64,000 nucleotides of DNA from Bacillus wiedmannii (GCF_001583695.1 NZ_LOBC01000093.1:150181-214180), one strand, 5' to 3'. Positions 17,217 through 27,127 are shown, counted from the first letter of the stretch. Made by a program: numbers and translations. The notes: generated by a model from the letters alone, not told the origin.

Positions 17217-18563
17217 TCATGAAAACATTTTTAATAAAATTGTCGCTGTTACAACCATTGCTGCCCCGCCTAAACGTGTTGAAATTTGCGCAAACGGCAT
17301 TAATTCCATACGATTTGAAGCTGATAAAATAGCAACATCTCCAGTTCCACCTAAACCACTATGACATCCAGTTACAATTGCTGATTCAACTGGATACATT
17401 TTCATCACTTTCCCTACAAGAAAACCTGATGCTACCATTGTAAGAACAACTGATGCGCACACAACAACATATCCTACTGAAAGAACTGCTGCTACGTCTT
17501 TTAGCGGAATATATAGCAATCCTAATCCAACCATTAACGGCCAAGTTAAATTCTTTGAAATAAATTTATATAAATGGAATGCTCCTTGCTCCATTTTTGC
17601 TGGCATTAATTTAAAGTATTTCACAAGTGCTGCTGAGAAAATCATAATGATTGCCCCAGGAATACCGATGAACTTAGAAGCAAATCCTCCGAAGATGAAG
17701 AACGTACACGCAATTAATAAACCTGCTCCCATTAATGAGAAGTCAATTGGCTTCTCTGTATTTTGTTCTTTTAATAACTCGGCTTGATTGTCTGTTTTCA
17801 CTAATACACCGTTACCACTAAGTTCCGGTTTCTTCTCACCTAAACGCTTCATATACCCTGCACTCACGATTGCGAACATATTTCCAATAATAGCCGCTGG
17901 AATAAGCTGTGATACAAACGTTGCTGATGATTCATTTAAAATATCACTATAAGCTAGCGACAATGGTAAAATCCCTTCCCCAATACCACCACTCACAATT
18001 GGTACGATGATAAAGAAAAATGTTTGCTTCATTTCAAACCCAAATAGTGAACCGACCAATAATCCTACTGCTACAGAAGCTAACGTCCCTACTACTAAAG
18101 GTATAAACATACGAACGAAACCTTGTACTAATACTTTACGATTCATTCCTAAAATACTTCCGACTACTAAACAAGAAATATATAAATATAAAAAGTTCGA
18201 TTTTTTCATTAACATAGTCGCAGCTTCCATTGAAGCTGGATTCATCCAGTTAAAAAATACAAGTAATGATGGAATAAATAACGAAAGTATTGCCGGACCG
18301 CCGATATTTTTTAAAATTGGAATTCTCATTCCAATGTCGCCTAAGAAAATACCCATGATCATAATAACTGCAAATCCACCAATCATATCTGCTGGCAATT
18401 TATTATATACAGATGCCCCATAAATAATAGCAGCCAATACTACATATAACGGTAAAGGTATAACACCGATTTTTACATTCATAATTTTAGAAGCTAAAGA
18501 TTCTCTTTGTACTTCATTTCCTTCAGAAAATGATACCGCTTCCACATTCTTTTGAATTCCCAT
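17217..18563 (-). CDS. 2-hydroxycarboxylate transporter (malate/citrate:Na+ symporter family)
   Basis: 448-aa integral membrane protein of the 2HCT family (CitS, MleP, MaeN). About eleven hydrophobic segments are visible. The family reentrant-loop glycine motifs are present as VSGGIGEGILPLS and CHSGLGGTGDVAILSASNRM near the C-terminus. Strong site CAAGGGGGTGCC. Clusters with malic enzyme and a DcuS/DcuR-type system, so malate is the best-supported substrate. A cre-like site and three TTTTGTAA repeats lie in its promoter. Confidence 0.93.
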   Translation of the reverse strand: MGIQKNVEAVSFSEGNEVQRESLASKIMNVKIGVIPLPLYVVLAAIIYGASVYNKLPADMIGGFAVIMIMGIFLGDIGMRIPILKNIGGPAILSLFIPSLLVFFNWMNPASMEAATMLMKKSNFLYLYISCLVVGSILGMNRKVLVQGFVRMFIPLVVGTLASVAVGLLVGSLFGFEMKQTFFFIIVPIVSGGIGEGILPLSLAYSDILNESSATFVSQLIPAAIIGNMFAIVSAGYMKRLGEKKPELSGNGVLVKTDNQAELLKEQNTEKPIDFSLMGAGLLIACTFFIFGGFASKFIGIPGAIIMIFSAALVKYFKLMPAKMEQGAFHLYKFISKNLTWPLMVGLGLLYIPLKDVAAVLSVGYVVVCASVVLTMVASGFLVGKVMKMYPVESAIVTGCHSGLGGTGDVAILSASNRMELMPFAQISTRLGGAAMVVTATILLKMFS

Positions 18564-18594
18564 ATGGCACCCCCTTGTTTTCTTAATAACAATA

Positions 18595-18608
18595 TTAAAA
18601 CGCTTTCA
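18595..18608. promoter_or_regulatory. cre-like CcpA site upstream of the malate transporter
   Basis: TTAAAACGCTTTCA differs from the cre consensus at one fixed base (second position T for G). It lies 32 bases before the start codon, a position suited to repression. Confidence 0.6.
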
Positions 18609-18622
18609 ATAGTAAAAATAGT

Positions 18623-18651
18623 TTTTGTAAGTTTTGTAATTGATTTTGTAA
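18623..18651. promoter_or_regulatory. triple direct repeat, candidate MalR-type operator
   Basis: TTTTGTAA at 18623-18630, 18632-18639 and 18644-18651 (TTACAAAA on the coding strand), immediately upstream of the transporter promoter region and next to a DctR/MalR-type regulator operon. Confidence 0.5.
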
Positions 18652-18660
18652 TTAAAAAAA

Positions 18661-18691
18661 GTATAAGCGACTTATAATAAGTCGCTTATAC
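18661..18691 (-). terminator. terminator of the malate two-component operon
   Basis: GTATAAGCGACTTA/TAAGTCGCTTATAC stem overlapping the regulator's last codons, followed on the minus strand by seven T. Confidence 0.85.
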
Positions 18692-19393
18692 GTAAAACTC
18701 TATTTTATTTTTGTCAATACATCTTAATTTACTCACTGGTCTTCCTACGTGTTGATACACCATTTCGTTTTCTAATACTCCAATTTCAGTCAAAAACATT
18801 ACATACTTTCGAATAGAAACTCTTGAAACTCCAACTAATTGCGCCATTTCATCTGTTGTAAACGCTCGTCCATTCAGCGACTCGATCTTCTGCCAAATTA
18901 ATTGCATCGTTTGCTTCGTTAATCCTTTCGGAAGCTCTTTAGTGACAGTAGGCTCTCTTTTTTCTTTTGGCAAAATTAACGAATCTAATTCCGATTGACT
19001 AATTTTTTGTTGTTCTTTCATGAAAGTAAGTTTTTCTCGATATATAGTTAACGCCTTTTTAAATCGTTCAAATGTAAATGGTTTAATTAAATAATCTACT
19101 ACACCATATTGTAATGCTTTTTTAATACTCCCCATATCATGTACAGCTGAAATCATCATAATATCGATTTCTTTTTCTTGGTTGCGAATATACATTAAAA
19201 GCTCAAATCCAGTTTCTTCAGGCATAAAAATATCAAGTAATACTAAATCTACTCGTGATTCCTCTAATACTTCTATCGCTTCTTTAACGGAGTTAACTGC
19301 TTGAACAAGTTCAAACCCTCCTACTTGCTCTAAATAATGCGTATTTAACATCGCTACCATCGGGTCATCTTCTACAATTAAAACTTTAATCAT
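18686..19393 (-). CDS. CitT/DcuR/MalR-type response regulator
   Basis: 235-aa regulator: receiver domain (EDD near residue 8, phospho-Asp in VDLVLLDIFMP, IMMISA, K in IKPFTF), linker, and a C-terminal helix-turn-helix (RAFTTDEMAQLVGVSRVSIRKYVMFL). Its ATG overlaps the kinase stop by four bases, indicating translational coupling. By location and family it should activate the malate transporter-malic enzyme operon just downstream. Confidence 0.93.
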   Translation of the reverse strand: MIKVLIVEDDPMVAMLNTHYLEQVGGFELVQAVNSVKEAIEVLEESRVDLVLLDIFMPEETGFELLMYIRNQEKEIDIMMISAVHDMGSIKKALQYGVVDYLIKPFTFERFKKALTIYREKLTFMKEQQKISQSELDSLILPKEKREPTVTKELPKGLTKQTMQLIWQKIESLNGRAFTTDEMAQLVGVSRVSIRKYVMFLTEIGVLENEMVYQHVGRPVSKLRCIDKNKIEFYV

Positions 19394-20991
19394 ATTTGCC
19401 TCTCATCCCTACCTTTAGGTATTTCAATTGTTATCGTTGTTCCCTTTCCTACTAATGAATGCATATGAATTTCCCCATTTATTCGCTGTATACTTTCTTT
19501 TACAAGATACAAACCATAACCGCGGTTATCTCCCTTTGTGGAATAACCTTTCGTAAATAATACCCCTATTTCTTCTTGTATACCTTTTCCCGTATCTTGT
19601 ACTGTAATGGTTAATGTATCCCCATATTGTATCTCAACTTCAACTTGCTTCTTTTCACAATTCGTCACTGCCTCTAATGCATTATCAATTAAATTTCCGA
19701 CAATCGTAATCAGTTCATGAGTAATACTTTCATCATCCATTTCCGGCATGTAAGAATCTTCACTTATGATTAATTTTATATTTTTCTCTCTAGCATAGCT
19801 AAGCTTTCCAAGTAAAAAGCCAGCAAATACTGGACTTTTTATTCTTTTCATAACCCCACCAATTTCATATTGATGCTCTGATACCATACCGCTTATATAC
19901 TTCTGTAATTCTTCATACTGCTTCATGTGTGTAAGCCCTAATACGACATGCATTTTATTCATAAATTCATGCGATTGTGCCCGTAATGCTTCTGCATATA
20001 GCCTAATACCAGTTAATTCTTCTGCTAATTTTCTAATCTCTGTTTTATCACGAAATGTTGCAATTGCACCAACTATTTCTCCTTTTACATATAAAGGGAC
20101 ACGATTCGTCACAATCGTAATTCCATAAATATTTTGTTCTTCGTTTAATTGTATCTCTCCCGTTTGTAATACTTCTTTTATACGTGAATTAGGCATATAC
20201 AACTCAACATCTTTACCGATAAAATCTTCTTCAAGTCCACTTTTCTTAAACAATCGTTTTGCCTCATTATTTATTAAAGTTACATTGGCTTCTTTATCTA
20301 CAGCAATAATACCTTCCTTTACAGATTGTAGCATCGTATTTCTTTCTTCAAGAATTTTCGCTATCCTGTGAGGTTCAAGACCAAATAAACTTTTCTTTAT
20401 ATGTCTAGCTAGCAATATTGCTCCTATAATTCCGACTAGTACTCCAACTCCGACACCAATGTAAATGATATGTCTACTTTCCTTAACTCTCTCTTTTACA
20501 TTATCTGCTGAAATACCAACGGCCACCGCTCCAAGTTGTTCACCTGTTTCAGAAAATACAGGTACAAACACTCGCATTGAAATACCTAAAGTTCCTTCTG
20601 CCAGCGATACATGTTCCTTTCCTTTCAATGCAGGCCCTTCATCTCCCCCAATAAAATGATGGCCTATTTTTTGAGGATTTGGATGTGATTTTCTTATTCC
20701 ATTCATGTCCATAACTACAATAAATTGAACACCTGTGTTTTTTAATATTCTATTTGTATACGTTTGGATTGCAGAAGTATCTGCCTTTCCAATCAAACCA
20801 TCGATTACAATTGAATCATTCGCCACAATGTGTGCAATTGTTTTTGCTTTCTCTGCTTGGCTATCCTCCGTCGTCCGTTCTACATTATGACTAATTAATA
20901 TATCTGTCACAAGTAAAGAAAAAATTACAACTGTACAAACTAACAATGTAATCGTTTTCCATAAATTCCATAGTCTTCTTCTTTTTTTCAT
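19390..20991 (-). CDS. CitA/DcuS/MalK-type sensor histidine kinase
   Basis: 533-aa kinase for C4/C6 carboxylates: first helix (about 8-30), an extracellular single PAS-like Cache domain (to ~165, with IRKSHPNPQKIGHHF), second helix, cytoplasmic PAS domain, an SpoOB-type phosphoacceptor region (ALRAQSHEFMNKMHVVLGL) and HATPase (NLIDNALEAV, DTGKGI, GYGLYLVKES). I start it at the ATG for MKKRRRLWNLW (20991). The frame open back to 21051 runs into the upstream gene's terminator, so it cannot be the real start. Spacing to GGGGAG is long (11). Confidence 0.92.
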   Translation of the reverse strand: MKKRRRLWNLWKTITLLVCTVVIFSLLVTDILISHNVERTTEDSQAEKAKTIAHIVANDSIVIDGLIGKADTSAIQTYTNRILKNTGVQFIVVMDMNGIRKSHPNPQKIGHHFIGGDEGPALKGKEHVSLAEGTLGISMRVFVPVFSETGEQLGAVAVGISADNVKERVKESRHIIYIGVGVGVLVGIIGAILLARHIKKSLFGLEPHRIAKILEERNTMLQSVKEGIIAVDKEANVTLINNEAKRLFKKSGLEEDFIGKDVELYMPNSRIKEVLQTGEIQLNEEQNIYGITIVTNRVPLYVKGEIVGAIATFRDKTEIRKLAEELTGIRLYAEALRAQSHEFMNKMHVVLGLTHMKQYEELQKYISGMVSEHQYEIGGVMKRIKSPVFAGFLLGKLSYAREKNIKLIISEDSYMPEMDDESITHELITIVGNLIDNALEAVTNCEKKQVEVEIQYGDTLTITVQDTGKGIQEEIGVLFTKGYSTKGDNRGYGLYLVKESIQRINGEIHMHSLVGKGTTITIEIPKGRDERQI

Positions 20992-21026
20992 CCCGTTAAT
21001 GACTCCCCTAATTGCTGAATAGAAAA

Positions 21027-21060
21027 ATAAGTAAGGTGAAAATAATATCACCTTACTTAT
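21027..21060 (-). terminator. terminator of the chemoreceptor gene
   Basis: ATAAGTAAGGTGA/TCACCTTACTTAT stem then TTTTTCT on the minus strand. It sits between the chemoreceptor and the kinase. Confidence 0.85.
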
Positions 21061-21069
21061 CTGCTGTTA

Positions 21070-23052
21070 TTATACTTTAAATTTACTAGTCATCACTTGT
21101 AGTTCTTCGGCCATCCCAGCTAAGTTTTGCGAAGCTGAACTAATTTCTTCCATTGAATTCACTTGTTCTTCTGTTGAAGCAGCAACACTTTGCATACTAG
21201 CTGTATTTTCTTCTGCAGCCGCTGCAATTTCATCAATAGCATTTGTCACTTCATTTGCATCTCCAGCAATTCTCTTCGTTGTTTCTACCATTTGATTAAC
21301 TTGAGAAACAATATGTGTAGTAGAAATTAAAATTTCCGTAAAACTTGCTTTCGTTTTTGTTACAACATCAAGGCCTTGTTGAACTTCTCCATTCACATTA
21401 TCCATCGCCTTAACAGTATGTTCAATATCCGCCTTAATTTCTGCAATTAAATTTGCAATCTCTCCAGATGATTCTCCTGATTGCTCCGCTAATTTTCTAA
21501 CCTCATCAGCTACAATAGCAAACCCTCGGCCCTGTTCACCTGCTCTTGCCGCTTCAATAGCCGCATTTAAAGCTAATAAGTTCGTTTGAGTAGCGATGTT
21601 TTGAATCGCTTCAGAAATAGCTCCTACCTGCTTTGATTTCTCATCAAGAAGTTTAATAATGGCATCTGACTCGGATACCGATCTAGAAATAGACTGCATT
21701 TGTTTTGCTGTTTGTTCAACCAATTCTTCCCCTTCTTCAGCTCTTTCTCTCGCATGTAATGAGGAGATAGAAATTGATTCCGCGCTTCCAGTTACATCTT
21801 GAATTGCTGTATTTACCTGTTGTAATGTAGCCGCACCTTCTTCAACACCTTGACTTTGTGACTCAGCCCCACCTGATACTTGTTCCATTGCAATTGTAAT
21901 TTGATCTGTCGCATCATTTGCTTGCTGTACGCTCGCTGTTAACTCTTCAGCCGATGCAGCGACATGTTCTGCTGAAAAACTAATTTGAGTAATCACATCT
22001 TGTAAAGAGGCAGACATTTCATTAAATGAATTCCCTAATTTCCCTATATCATCCTTGGAATGGATTGTAATTTTCTCTGTCAAATCTCCCTTACTAATTT
22101 TATGTGCCGAGTCAGCTATTTTTCTTAATGGTCTTGTAATAGACTTTGTAATGAAATAAATTAATACACTACCAAATACAATAGCTATAGCAATGACAAT
22201 CAAAGTCTTATAAAACACTGGATTCGCAGCTTGGGTAATTTCTTCGTCGAACATAACCCCGACTACTTTCCATCCTGTTTTCTCATTTGTTGCAAAGATT
22301 AAATTCTTTTTATCACCTTGTTCTGTATAAGACACATTTCCTTGTTTTTCTTCATAAATTGGTTTAATCCACGGATCAGTAACTTTTGTACCTGGTTTTC
22401 TAGAGGGATGACTAACAATTTGCTTATTTTGATCTAGAATAACTGCATAACCTTTTTCACCAATGTTAATCATTTTGGAAATTTTTAAGATGTTATCTAA
22501 ATTTAAGTTAATTCCTATAACACCTTTACCATCTTTTACTTCTTTAGCAATTGTCACTACCATATTTTTAGTAGATGCTGATTGATATGGTGCAGTAACA
22601 ATTACTTTCCCTTTATTTTCATGTGCTTCTTTATACCAAGATCTATCTGTTGGATTATACCCATCAGCCATTTGGATAAATGGTTCTCTTATAAACTTTC
22701 CCGTCTGTGTTCCAATATAAATACCTTCTACTTCTGGATGGAGTTTTATATATTGAGCTAACTTCGTTCTTACTATTTCTTCTTGTCCGTTTGGATATGT
22801 ATCCTCTGTTAAGACGTCTGCAAAGTACGCCGCATCAACAAATTTCTCTTCTATATTTTGAGAAATAACAGTATTTAAAACAGAAATATTTTCCTTTGCT
22901 TTACCTGTAATTTGTTGTTCAAAATTTATTTTGGCAGTTTGATATGAAACACCACCGATAATAAGTCCTGGTATAGTTAAAATAAGAAAAAATGAAATGA
23001 TTAATTTTTTCTTGATACTCATACATTTAACCCAGTTAAATATTTTTTGCAT
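21070..23052 (-). CDS. methyl-accepting chemotaxis protein (dCache type)
   Basis: 660-aa chemoreceptor: N-terminal helix (about 15-35), an extracellular dCache ligand domain (~40-275, with [19 protein letters not shown] and [13 protein letters not shown]), second helix, HAMP, and a cytoplasmic methylation/signalling hairpin with the CheA/CheW tip [20 protein letters not shown]. Start after AAAGGAGGCTTATT. It is next to the malate sensor operon but has its own terminator. A paralogue occupies the same position next to the citrate system (34825-36801). Confidence 0.95.
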   Translation of the reverse strand: MQKIFNWVKCMSIKKKLIISFFLILTIPGLIIGGVSYQTAKINFEQQITGKAKENISVLNTVISQNIEEKFVDAAYFADVLTEDTYPNGQEEIVRTKLAQYIKLHPEVEGIYIGTQTGKFIREPFIQMADGYNPTDRSWYKEAHENKGKVIVTAPYQSASTKNMVVTIAKEVKDGKGVIGINLNLDNILKISKMINIGEKGYAVILDQNKQIVSHPSRKPGTKVTDPWIKPIYEEKQGNVSYTEQGDKKNLIFATNEKTGWKVVGVMFDEEITQAANPVFYKTLIVIAIAIVFGSVLIYFITKSITRPLRKIADSAHKISKGDLTEKITIHSKDDIGKLGNSFNEMSASLQDVITQISFSAEHVAASAEELTASVQQANDATDQITIAMEQVSGGAESQSQGVEEGAATLQQVNTAIQDVTGSAESISISSLHARERAEEGEELVEQTAKQMQSISRSVSESDAIIKLLDEKSKQVGAISEAIQNIATQTNLLALNAAIEAARAGEQGRGFAIVADEVRKLAEQSGESSGEIANLIAEIKADIEHTVKAMDNVNGEVQQGLDVVTKTKASFTEILISTTHIVSQVNQMVETTKRIAGDANEVTNAIDEIAAAAEENTASMQSVAASTEEQVNSMEEISSASQNLAGMAEELQVMTSKFKV

Positions 23053-23197
23053 AATAAGCCTCCTTTATGTAATGTGAATACTTGTGTAATTTTATACAAT
23101 TAACATATATAAAACAATATATAATGATAACATGTAATTTTTTTGTCAATTATGCATTTTTACATATTCACTACTTCTAAATATTTAATCATAAAAA

Positions 23198-23240
23198 ATA
23201 AGAGAACTTCAGCTTATATAATAAGCTGAAGTTCTCTTAT
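23198..23240 (-). terminator. terminator of the C39 peptidase operon
   Basis: Perfect 20-bp stem (ATAAGAGAACTTCAGCTTAT) with a 3-nt loop, then six T on the minus strand. Confidence 0.9.
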
Positions 23241-23304
23241 TTCTTAACAAAAAACACCCACAAAAACTCCTCTTACAGTTCCTTACATCTATTTCCTTAC
23301 TAAT

Positions 23305-24060
23305 TCATTTAGAGCTTTTCACATAACTAATCGCCTGACTCCCCATTTGCATCCATGCCTTTTCAAATGTTCCTCTCGGCACTTTTACATCTAGGCTATC
23401 CTCGAGAGGATCCCGAATATATACAAATTCTTCATCGTATCCAATCAGTACTACACAATGTTCATTATACGTAATAGAAACATCTCCGCTATTTGTTTCC
23501 CATGTAGTAAATTCATCTTCATCTAATGGCGCAAATGTTGCATTCGTAATCATAACTACCGGTTGTCCTGATTTTACACTCTTATAAAGTTCTTCTATAC
23601 TCTTCCCTGTTAAGTCCACAGCTTTATTAGGTAAATACTTTTTCGCTAATTGAAAAAGTGGTCCGTGATATACACCATATCCAGATTCAGAAAAGGTATA
23701 AATATTCCCTACAAATCCTTCATTCGGATTCCCACGTACACCATCTTTCATAAAATCAACTTTCTTTATTTCATTTGCTAATTTCATCTTATCCACTGTA
23801 ATGCCTGCATATTGTAACATCATCGCTAAGCTAGTCACTTCACAGCCTCTATCTAGCTCTGGTAATTGCTGAATTAAAGGTACATTCGATAAGATGACCT
23901 TTTCATCATTATTACTAAAATCTGCTTCTTTTCCGCTTTGTATATTGAAGAATGTTAACTTCTCCACATACTTTGTAATGCCATTTGTATATACATTCCA
24001 TACTGCTATAGCTAGTAAAGCCATACATATATACCACTTCCATCTCCTTATCACTCTCAC
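23305..24060 (-). CDS. secreted/membrane C39-like cysteine peptidase
   Basis: 251-aa peptidase_C39-like protein (YvpB type). An N-terminal signal anchor (about 8-27) is followed by a papain-like domain. The catalytic Cys is in LDRGCEVTSLAMMLQYAG (~residue 73), the His in NEHCVVLIGYDE, and the Asp in YIRDPL. The start is GTG (MRVIRRW). It lies seven bases behind the secreted repeat protein gene, so the two form an operon. No ABC transporter is nearby, so a bacteriocin-processing role is unlikely; action outside the membrane is inferred from the topology. Confidence 0.88.
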   Translation of the reverse strand: MRVIRRWKWYICMALLAIAVWNVYTNGITKYVEKLTFFNIQSGKEADFSNNDEKVILSNVPLIQQLPELDRGCEVTSLAMMLQYAGITVDKMKLANEIKKVDFMKDGVRGNPNEGFVGNIYTFSESGYGVYHGPLFQLAKKYLPNKAVDLTGKSIEELYKSVKSGQPVVMITNATFAPLDEDEFTTWETNSGDVSITYNEHCVVLIGYDEEFVYIRDPLEDSLDVKVPRGTFEKAWMQMGSQAISYVKSSK

Positions 24061-24067
24061 GCCCTTT

Positions 24068-24889
24068 TTAGTTCGTTAAATAAGAATAAAACGCGTCAGC
24101 ATCCGTGCGAATCACCGGTACAAAATTTAGTTCTTTTCCTTTTTCAGGCTGATTTTTTTTAATTTTTTCTGCTAATTCTTGAACGTTCATATTCGTTTTA
24201 TCCATATTAAGCTCATCTGCCATTTGTAACACTTTTTGTTCATTAATTTCGCTTAATACTTGATATATATCTTTACCATACAAATCAATATGATATTTTT
24301 TTGCTTCTTCCTGCACTTTTTGTTCGTACACTTCTTGCACTAACGTTTCTATCTCTTTTCCTTTTTGGGAAATACCTAACTTCCCTGCTTCCTCTCTTAC
24401 TTTCGTTCCATAGATTTCTTCCTCAATGTCTTCTATTTCTTTTCCATTTGTCGAAATGCCTAATTTATCCGCTTCATCATTAATTTTAATCGTATTAATT
24501 TGATTAATTAAATTTACAATCGTTGTATTCTCTATAGATATGCCTAGCTTTAACGCTTCTTGCTTCACTTTTGTTTCATAGATTTCTTCTGAAAGGGTTC
24601 CAACGTCTTTTCCTTCAATCGAAATTCCTAACTGTTCAGCTTCTCTTCCTACTTCCGTCTCATGAATTTCTTTTTCTAGCGTAATTTGTTCTTTCCCTTC
24701 CGTTTCAATACCTAGATTCTCCGCCTTTTCTTCTGTATGCACCGCATGTATCTTCCCATTATTTAATTGTTCTTTACTGCGCTGCGTGTAATTTGTCTTT
24801 CCTTTTGATGTTTCAGAAGGAGAGGCCCCCCCTAATATGCTTAAGCTCATTACTCCAATAGTGAATACCGTCATCATTTTCTTTTTCAA
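24068..24889 (-). CDS. secreted protein with about six ~35-residue repeats
   Basis: 273 aa. A signal peptide (TTG start at 24889, ribosome site GGGAGGAATTAATT) is followed by consecutive helical repeats of the form K-V-x-E-E-A-x-K-L-G-I-S-x-x-G-K-E-I-x-x-L-x-x-E-I-Y-E. Copies begin near residues 55, 90, 125, 160, 195 and 225, the last ones more divergent. The region is highly charged and probably coiled. The C-terminus (VPVIRTDADAFYSYLTN) is outside the repeats. I do not recognise a named family. It shares an operon with the C39 peptidase, so it could be its substrate or partner (inference). Confidence 0.8.
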   Translation of the reverse strand: MKKKMMTVFTIGVMSLSILGGASPSETSKGKTNYTQRSKEQLNNGKIHAVHTEEKAENLGIETEGKEQITLEKEIHETEVGREAEQLGISIEGKDVGTLSEEIYETKVKQEALKLGISIENTTIVNLINQINTIKINDEADKLGISTNGKEIEDIEEEIYGTKVREEAGKLGISQKGKEIETLVQEVYEQKVQEEAKKYHIDLYGKDIYQVLSEINEQKVLQMADELNMDKTNMNVQELAEKIKKNQPEKGKELNFVPVIRTDADAFYSYLTN

Positions 24890-25039
24890 AATTAATTCCT
24901 CCCTCTTACACTTTCTTTTCCATCATTCCCTATACATAATCGAAATAACATTATGATCGATATAATCTGCTCAAATACCTTTTTATAATCACTTCTTCAT
25001 AGGGCGAACTTTCTGTATATCATACATGTTATAAATAGT

Positions 25040-25057
25040 TTCTTAACTTTCCCTTAA
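25040..25057 (-). promoter_or_regulatory. 11-bp-spaced direct repeat upstream of the repeat-protein operon
   Basis: Minus strand TTAAGGG-N4-TTAAGAA, matching the arrangement upstream of the neighbouring two-component operon (27110-27127). The 11-base period suits tandem OmpR-family regulator binding. Confidence 0.5.
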
Positions 25058-25060
25058 AAA

Positions 25061-25090
25061 AAGACGACCTTGCAAAAACAAGATCGTCTT
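25061..25090 (-). terminator. terminator of the two-component operon
   Basis: AAGACGACCTTG/CAAGATCGTCTT stem (one mismatch), with T-rich sequence following on the minus strand. Confidence 0.75.
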
Positions 25091-25095
25091 CTCAC

Positions 25096-26346
25096 TTATA
25101 TTCTTTGGTTTTTAGGGAAATTTACTTCAAAACAAGCACCCTCTCCCCATTTGCTCTCTACTAATATTTTCCCATAATGCTTTTCTACAATCCAATTTGC
25201 GATTGAAAGGCCTAATCCCGCTCCTTCTGACGCACTTCTCGCTTTATCACCTTGATAAAAACGATCAAATAATTTTGGGATGTCCTCATCTTTAACCCCT
25301 ATCCCGTCATCTTTCACCCGTATACGAATTGAATTGCTCGTTTGCGTACAATCGATTTGAATATGCCCGCCCCCATTTGTATACTTCATCGCATTATCTA
25401 ACAATATGACCATCATTTGATGAATTCTCTCTCTATCACCCATAAATGATATGTCATGTTCTACTTTCAATATCATCTCTTTTTCTTGATAGGAAGCAAT
25501 TTCCTTATATGGATCTACTATTTCTTCTAACAATTTATCCATTTCAAATGTTTTCTTATCCATCTCAATTTGATTAGAATCCGAGCGTGCTAACAATAAT
25601 AAATTAGTTACAAGCTTAGATAATCGTCGACACTCCTTTGAAATCGTAGAAATATCCATCGCTTTTTCTTCTATTGTCGCAGATGGTGACTGGAATAACA
25701 CATCCGTTTTTGATTGAATAACCGCAAGTGGTGTCCTTAATTCATGCGATGCATCCGAAACGAACTGCTGCTGTTTTTCCCACGAATTTTGAATGGGTAT
25801 GAGTGCCCTGCCGGCTAAGAAAAAGCCGATGCCTATTGCACATAAACTTCCTACACTACAACCAATAACAAGAATTAAAAATAAAGTATTTAACATTTCT
25901 TTTTCAGCTGTTATATCTCGTACAATTTGAACTATTTTTGTATCTTGTTGAAATGCAAACGTTCTAAAATATTGCCCTTGCACTTCTATATCTTGCAAAG
26001 TTCCTAATTTCTTTGGAGAAAACTTTTCCAAATTATCTTCAAAGATAAAACGGCGTTTGCCGTTTTCAATACCTATCTCCACTGTGTTTCCAAGCCAAGT
26101 TAACTCCATTATCCTTGGATCCCCAATCGGAGGATATCCCCTGATTTTTTTAGGTAGTTTTTTATCATCTGAATTCTTTCTATGCTGAACGGATTTTCCT
26201 ATCGATTTATCTACTTCATTATAAATACGATTATATGTGTATGAATAAATGATACTGCCTAATACACCTATCAAGATAATAAATACTAATGAATTCAATA
26301 TAGTCAATCGAATACGTGTTTTCTGAAACATGCTTCCCTTTTTCAT
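25096..26346 (-). CDS. sensor histidine kinase
   Basis: 416-aa membrane kinase: helix (about 15-35), ~115-residue extracellular sensor, helix (about 152-178), HisKA with phospho-His 201 (DASHELRTPLAVIQSK), and HATPase (NAMKYTNGGG, KDDGIGVKDEDI, GAGLGLSIANWI). The ATG overlaps the regulator stop (ATGA), so they are translationally coupled. Another in-frame ATG 15 bases later has a better ribosome site. Family resembles CssS/YkoH-type kinases; the signal is unknown. Confidence 0.93.
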   Translation of the reverse strand: MKKGSMFQKTRIRLTILNSLVFIILIGVLGSIIYSYTYNRIYNEVDKSIGKSVQHRKNSDDKKLPKKIRGYPPIGDPRIMELTWLGNTVEIGIENGKRRFIFEDNLEKFSPKKLGTLQDIEVQGQYFRTFAFQQDTKIVQIVRDITAEKEMLNTLFLILVIGCSVGSLCAIGIGFFLAGRALIPIQNSWEKQQQFVSDASHELRTPLAVIQSKTDVLFQSPSATIEEKAMDISTISKECRRLSKLVTNLLLLARSDSNQIEMDKKTFEMDKLLEEIVDPYKEIASYQEKEMILKVEHDISFMGDRERIHQMMVILLDNAMKYTNGGGHIQIDCTQTSNSIRIRVKDDGIGVKDEDIPKLFDRFYQGDKARSASEGAGLGLSIANWIVEKHYGKILVESKWGEGACFEVNFPKNQRI

Positions 26347-27014
26347 TGTTCTTTTAATATATATCCAATACCTCGAACAGTTTGAATATCTTTCTGATAA
26401 CCGAATGGCTCTAATTTTTTACGTAAATGATGTACATATACTTCTACAATTGCTACTGTCGTATCTGAATCAAATCCCCAAACACGATCAAAAATTTGTT
26501 CACGCATTAAAATCTTTCCGCTATTTTGAACAAGGTACTCTAGAAGCTCATATTGTTTTAATGTTAACTTCATACTTTGTCCATCTACTTGAACGTCTTT
26601 ATCTTTTCCGAACAGTTCAATCCCTTTATAACGAATAGTCTGCTTTGTTGTTAAACTACCACTTCTTCGTAACAACGCACGAATTCTTGCTTTTAATTCT
26701 GGAGCCTGAAACGGCTTAACAATATAGTCATCTCCACCAAAATCTAAGCCTTTCACTCGATCTTCTAGAGAGTCTCTCGCTGTCAAAAATAGGACTGGTG
26801 TTTCAATTTTTTCATCACGTATTTTTTGAATCACTTCAAAACCGTCCATTTCTGGCATCATCACATCAAGCAAAATGGCATCATATATATTTTGTAACGC
26901 TAGAAATAATCCATCTTCTCCATTCAATGCTGTATCTACTTCAAATTCATCGCGTAATATTTGGACAATAGACTCTAATAAAGAAGCATTATCTTCTACT
27001 ACGAGTAAGCGCAT
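26343..27014 (-). CDS. OmpR-family response regulator
   Basis: 223-aa regulator starting MRLLVVEDNASLL (ATG 27014 after GGAAGGTGAG; the longer frame to 27041 has no site). Receiver with phospho-Asp in DAILLDVMMPEMDG, VLFLTAR and IVKPF, and a winged-helix C-terminus (KLTLKQYELLEYL, VYVHHLRKKL). First gene of the operon. An 11-bp direct repeat upstream suggests autoregulation. Confidence 0.94.
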   Translation of the reverse strand: MRLLVVEDNASLLESIVQILRDEFEVDTALNGEDGLFLALQNIYDAILLDVMMPEMDGFEVIQKIRDEKIETPVLFLTARDSLEDRVKGLDFGGDDYIVKPFQAPELKARIRALLRRSGSLTTKQTIRYKGIELFGKDKDVQVDGQSMKLTLKQYELLEYLVQNSGKILMREQIFDRVWGFDSDTTVAIVEVYVHHLRKKLEPFGYQKDIQTVRGIGYILKEQ

Positions 27015-27109
27015 ATTCTCACCTTCCACCATATCGTTCAATCCTATTTATAATTATATTTTAACGTTTTTCTCAATATAAAATTTGAAAGATTTATTAT
27101 AAAAATTCT

Positions 27110-27127
27110 TTCTTAAATTTTTCTTAA
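27110..27127 (-). promoter_or_regulatory. 11-bp-spaced direct repeat upstream of the response regulator
   Basis: Minus strand TTAAGAA at 27127-27121 and 27116-27110, with TATAAT (27101-27096) downstream. Candidate autoregulatory site. Confidence 0.5.
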
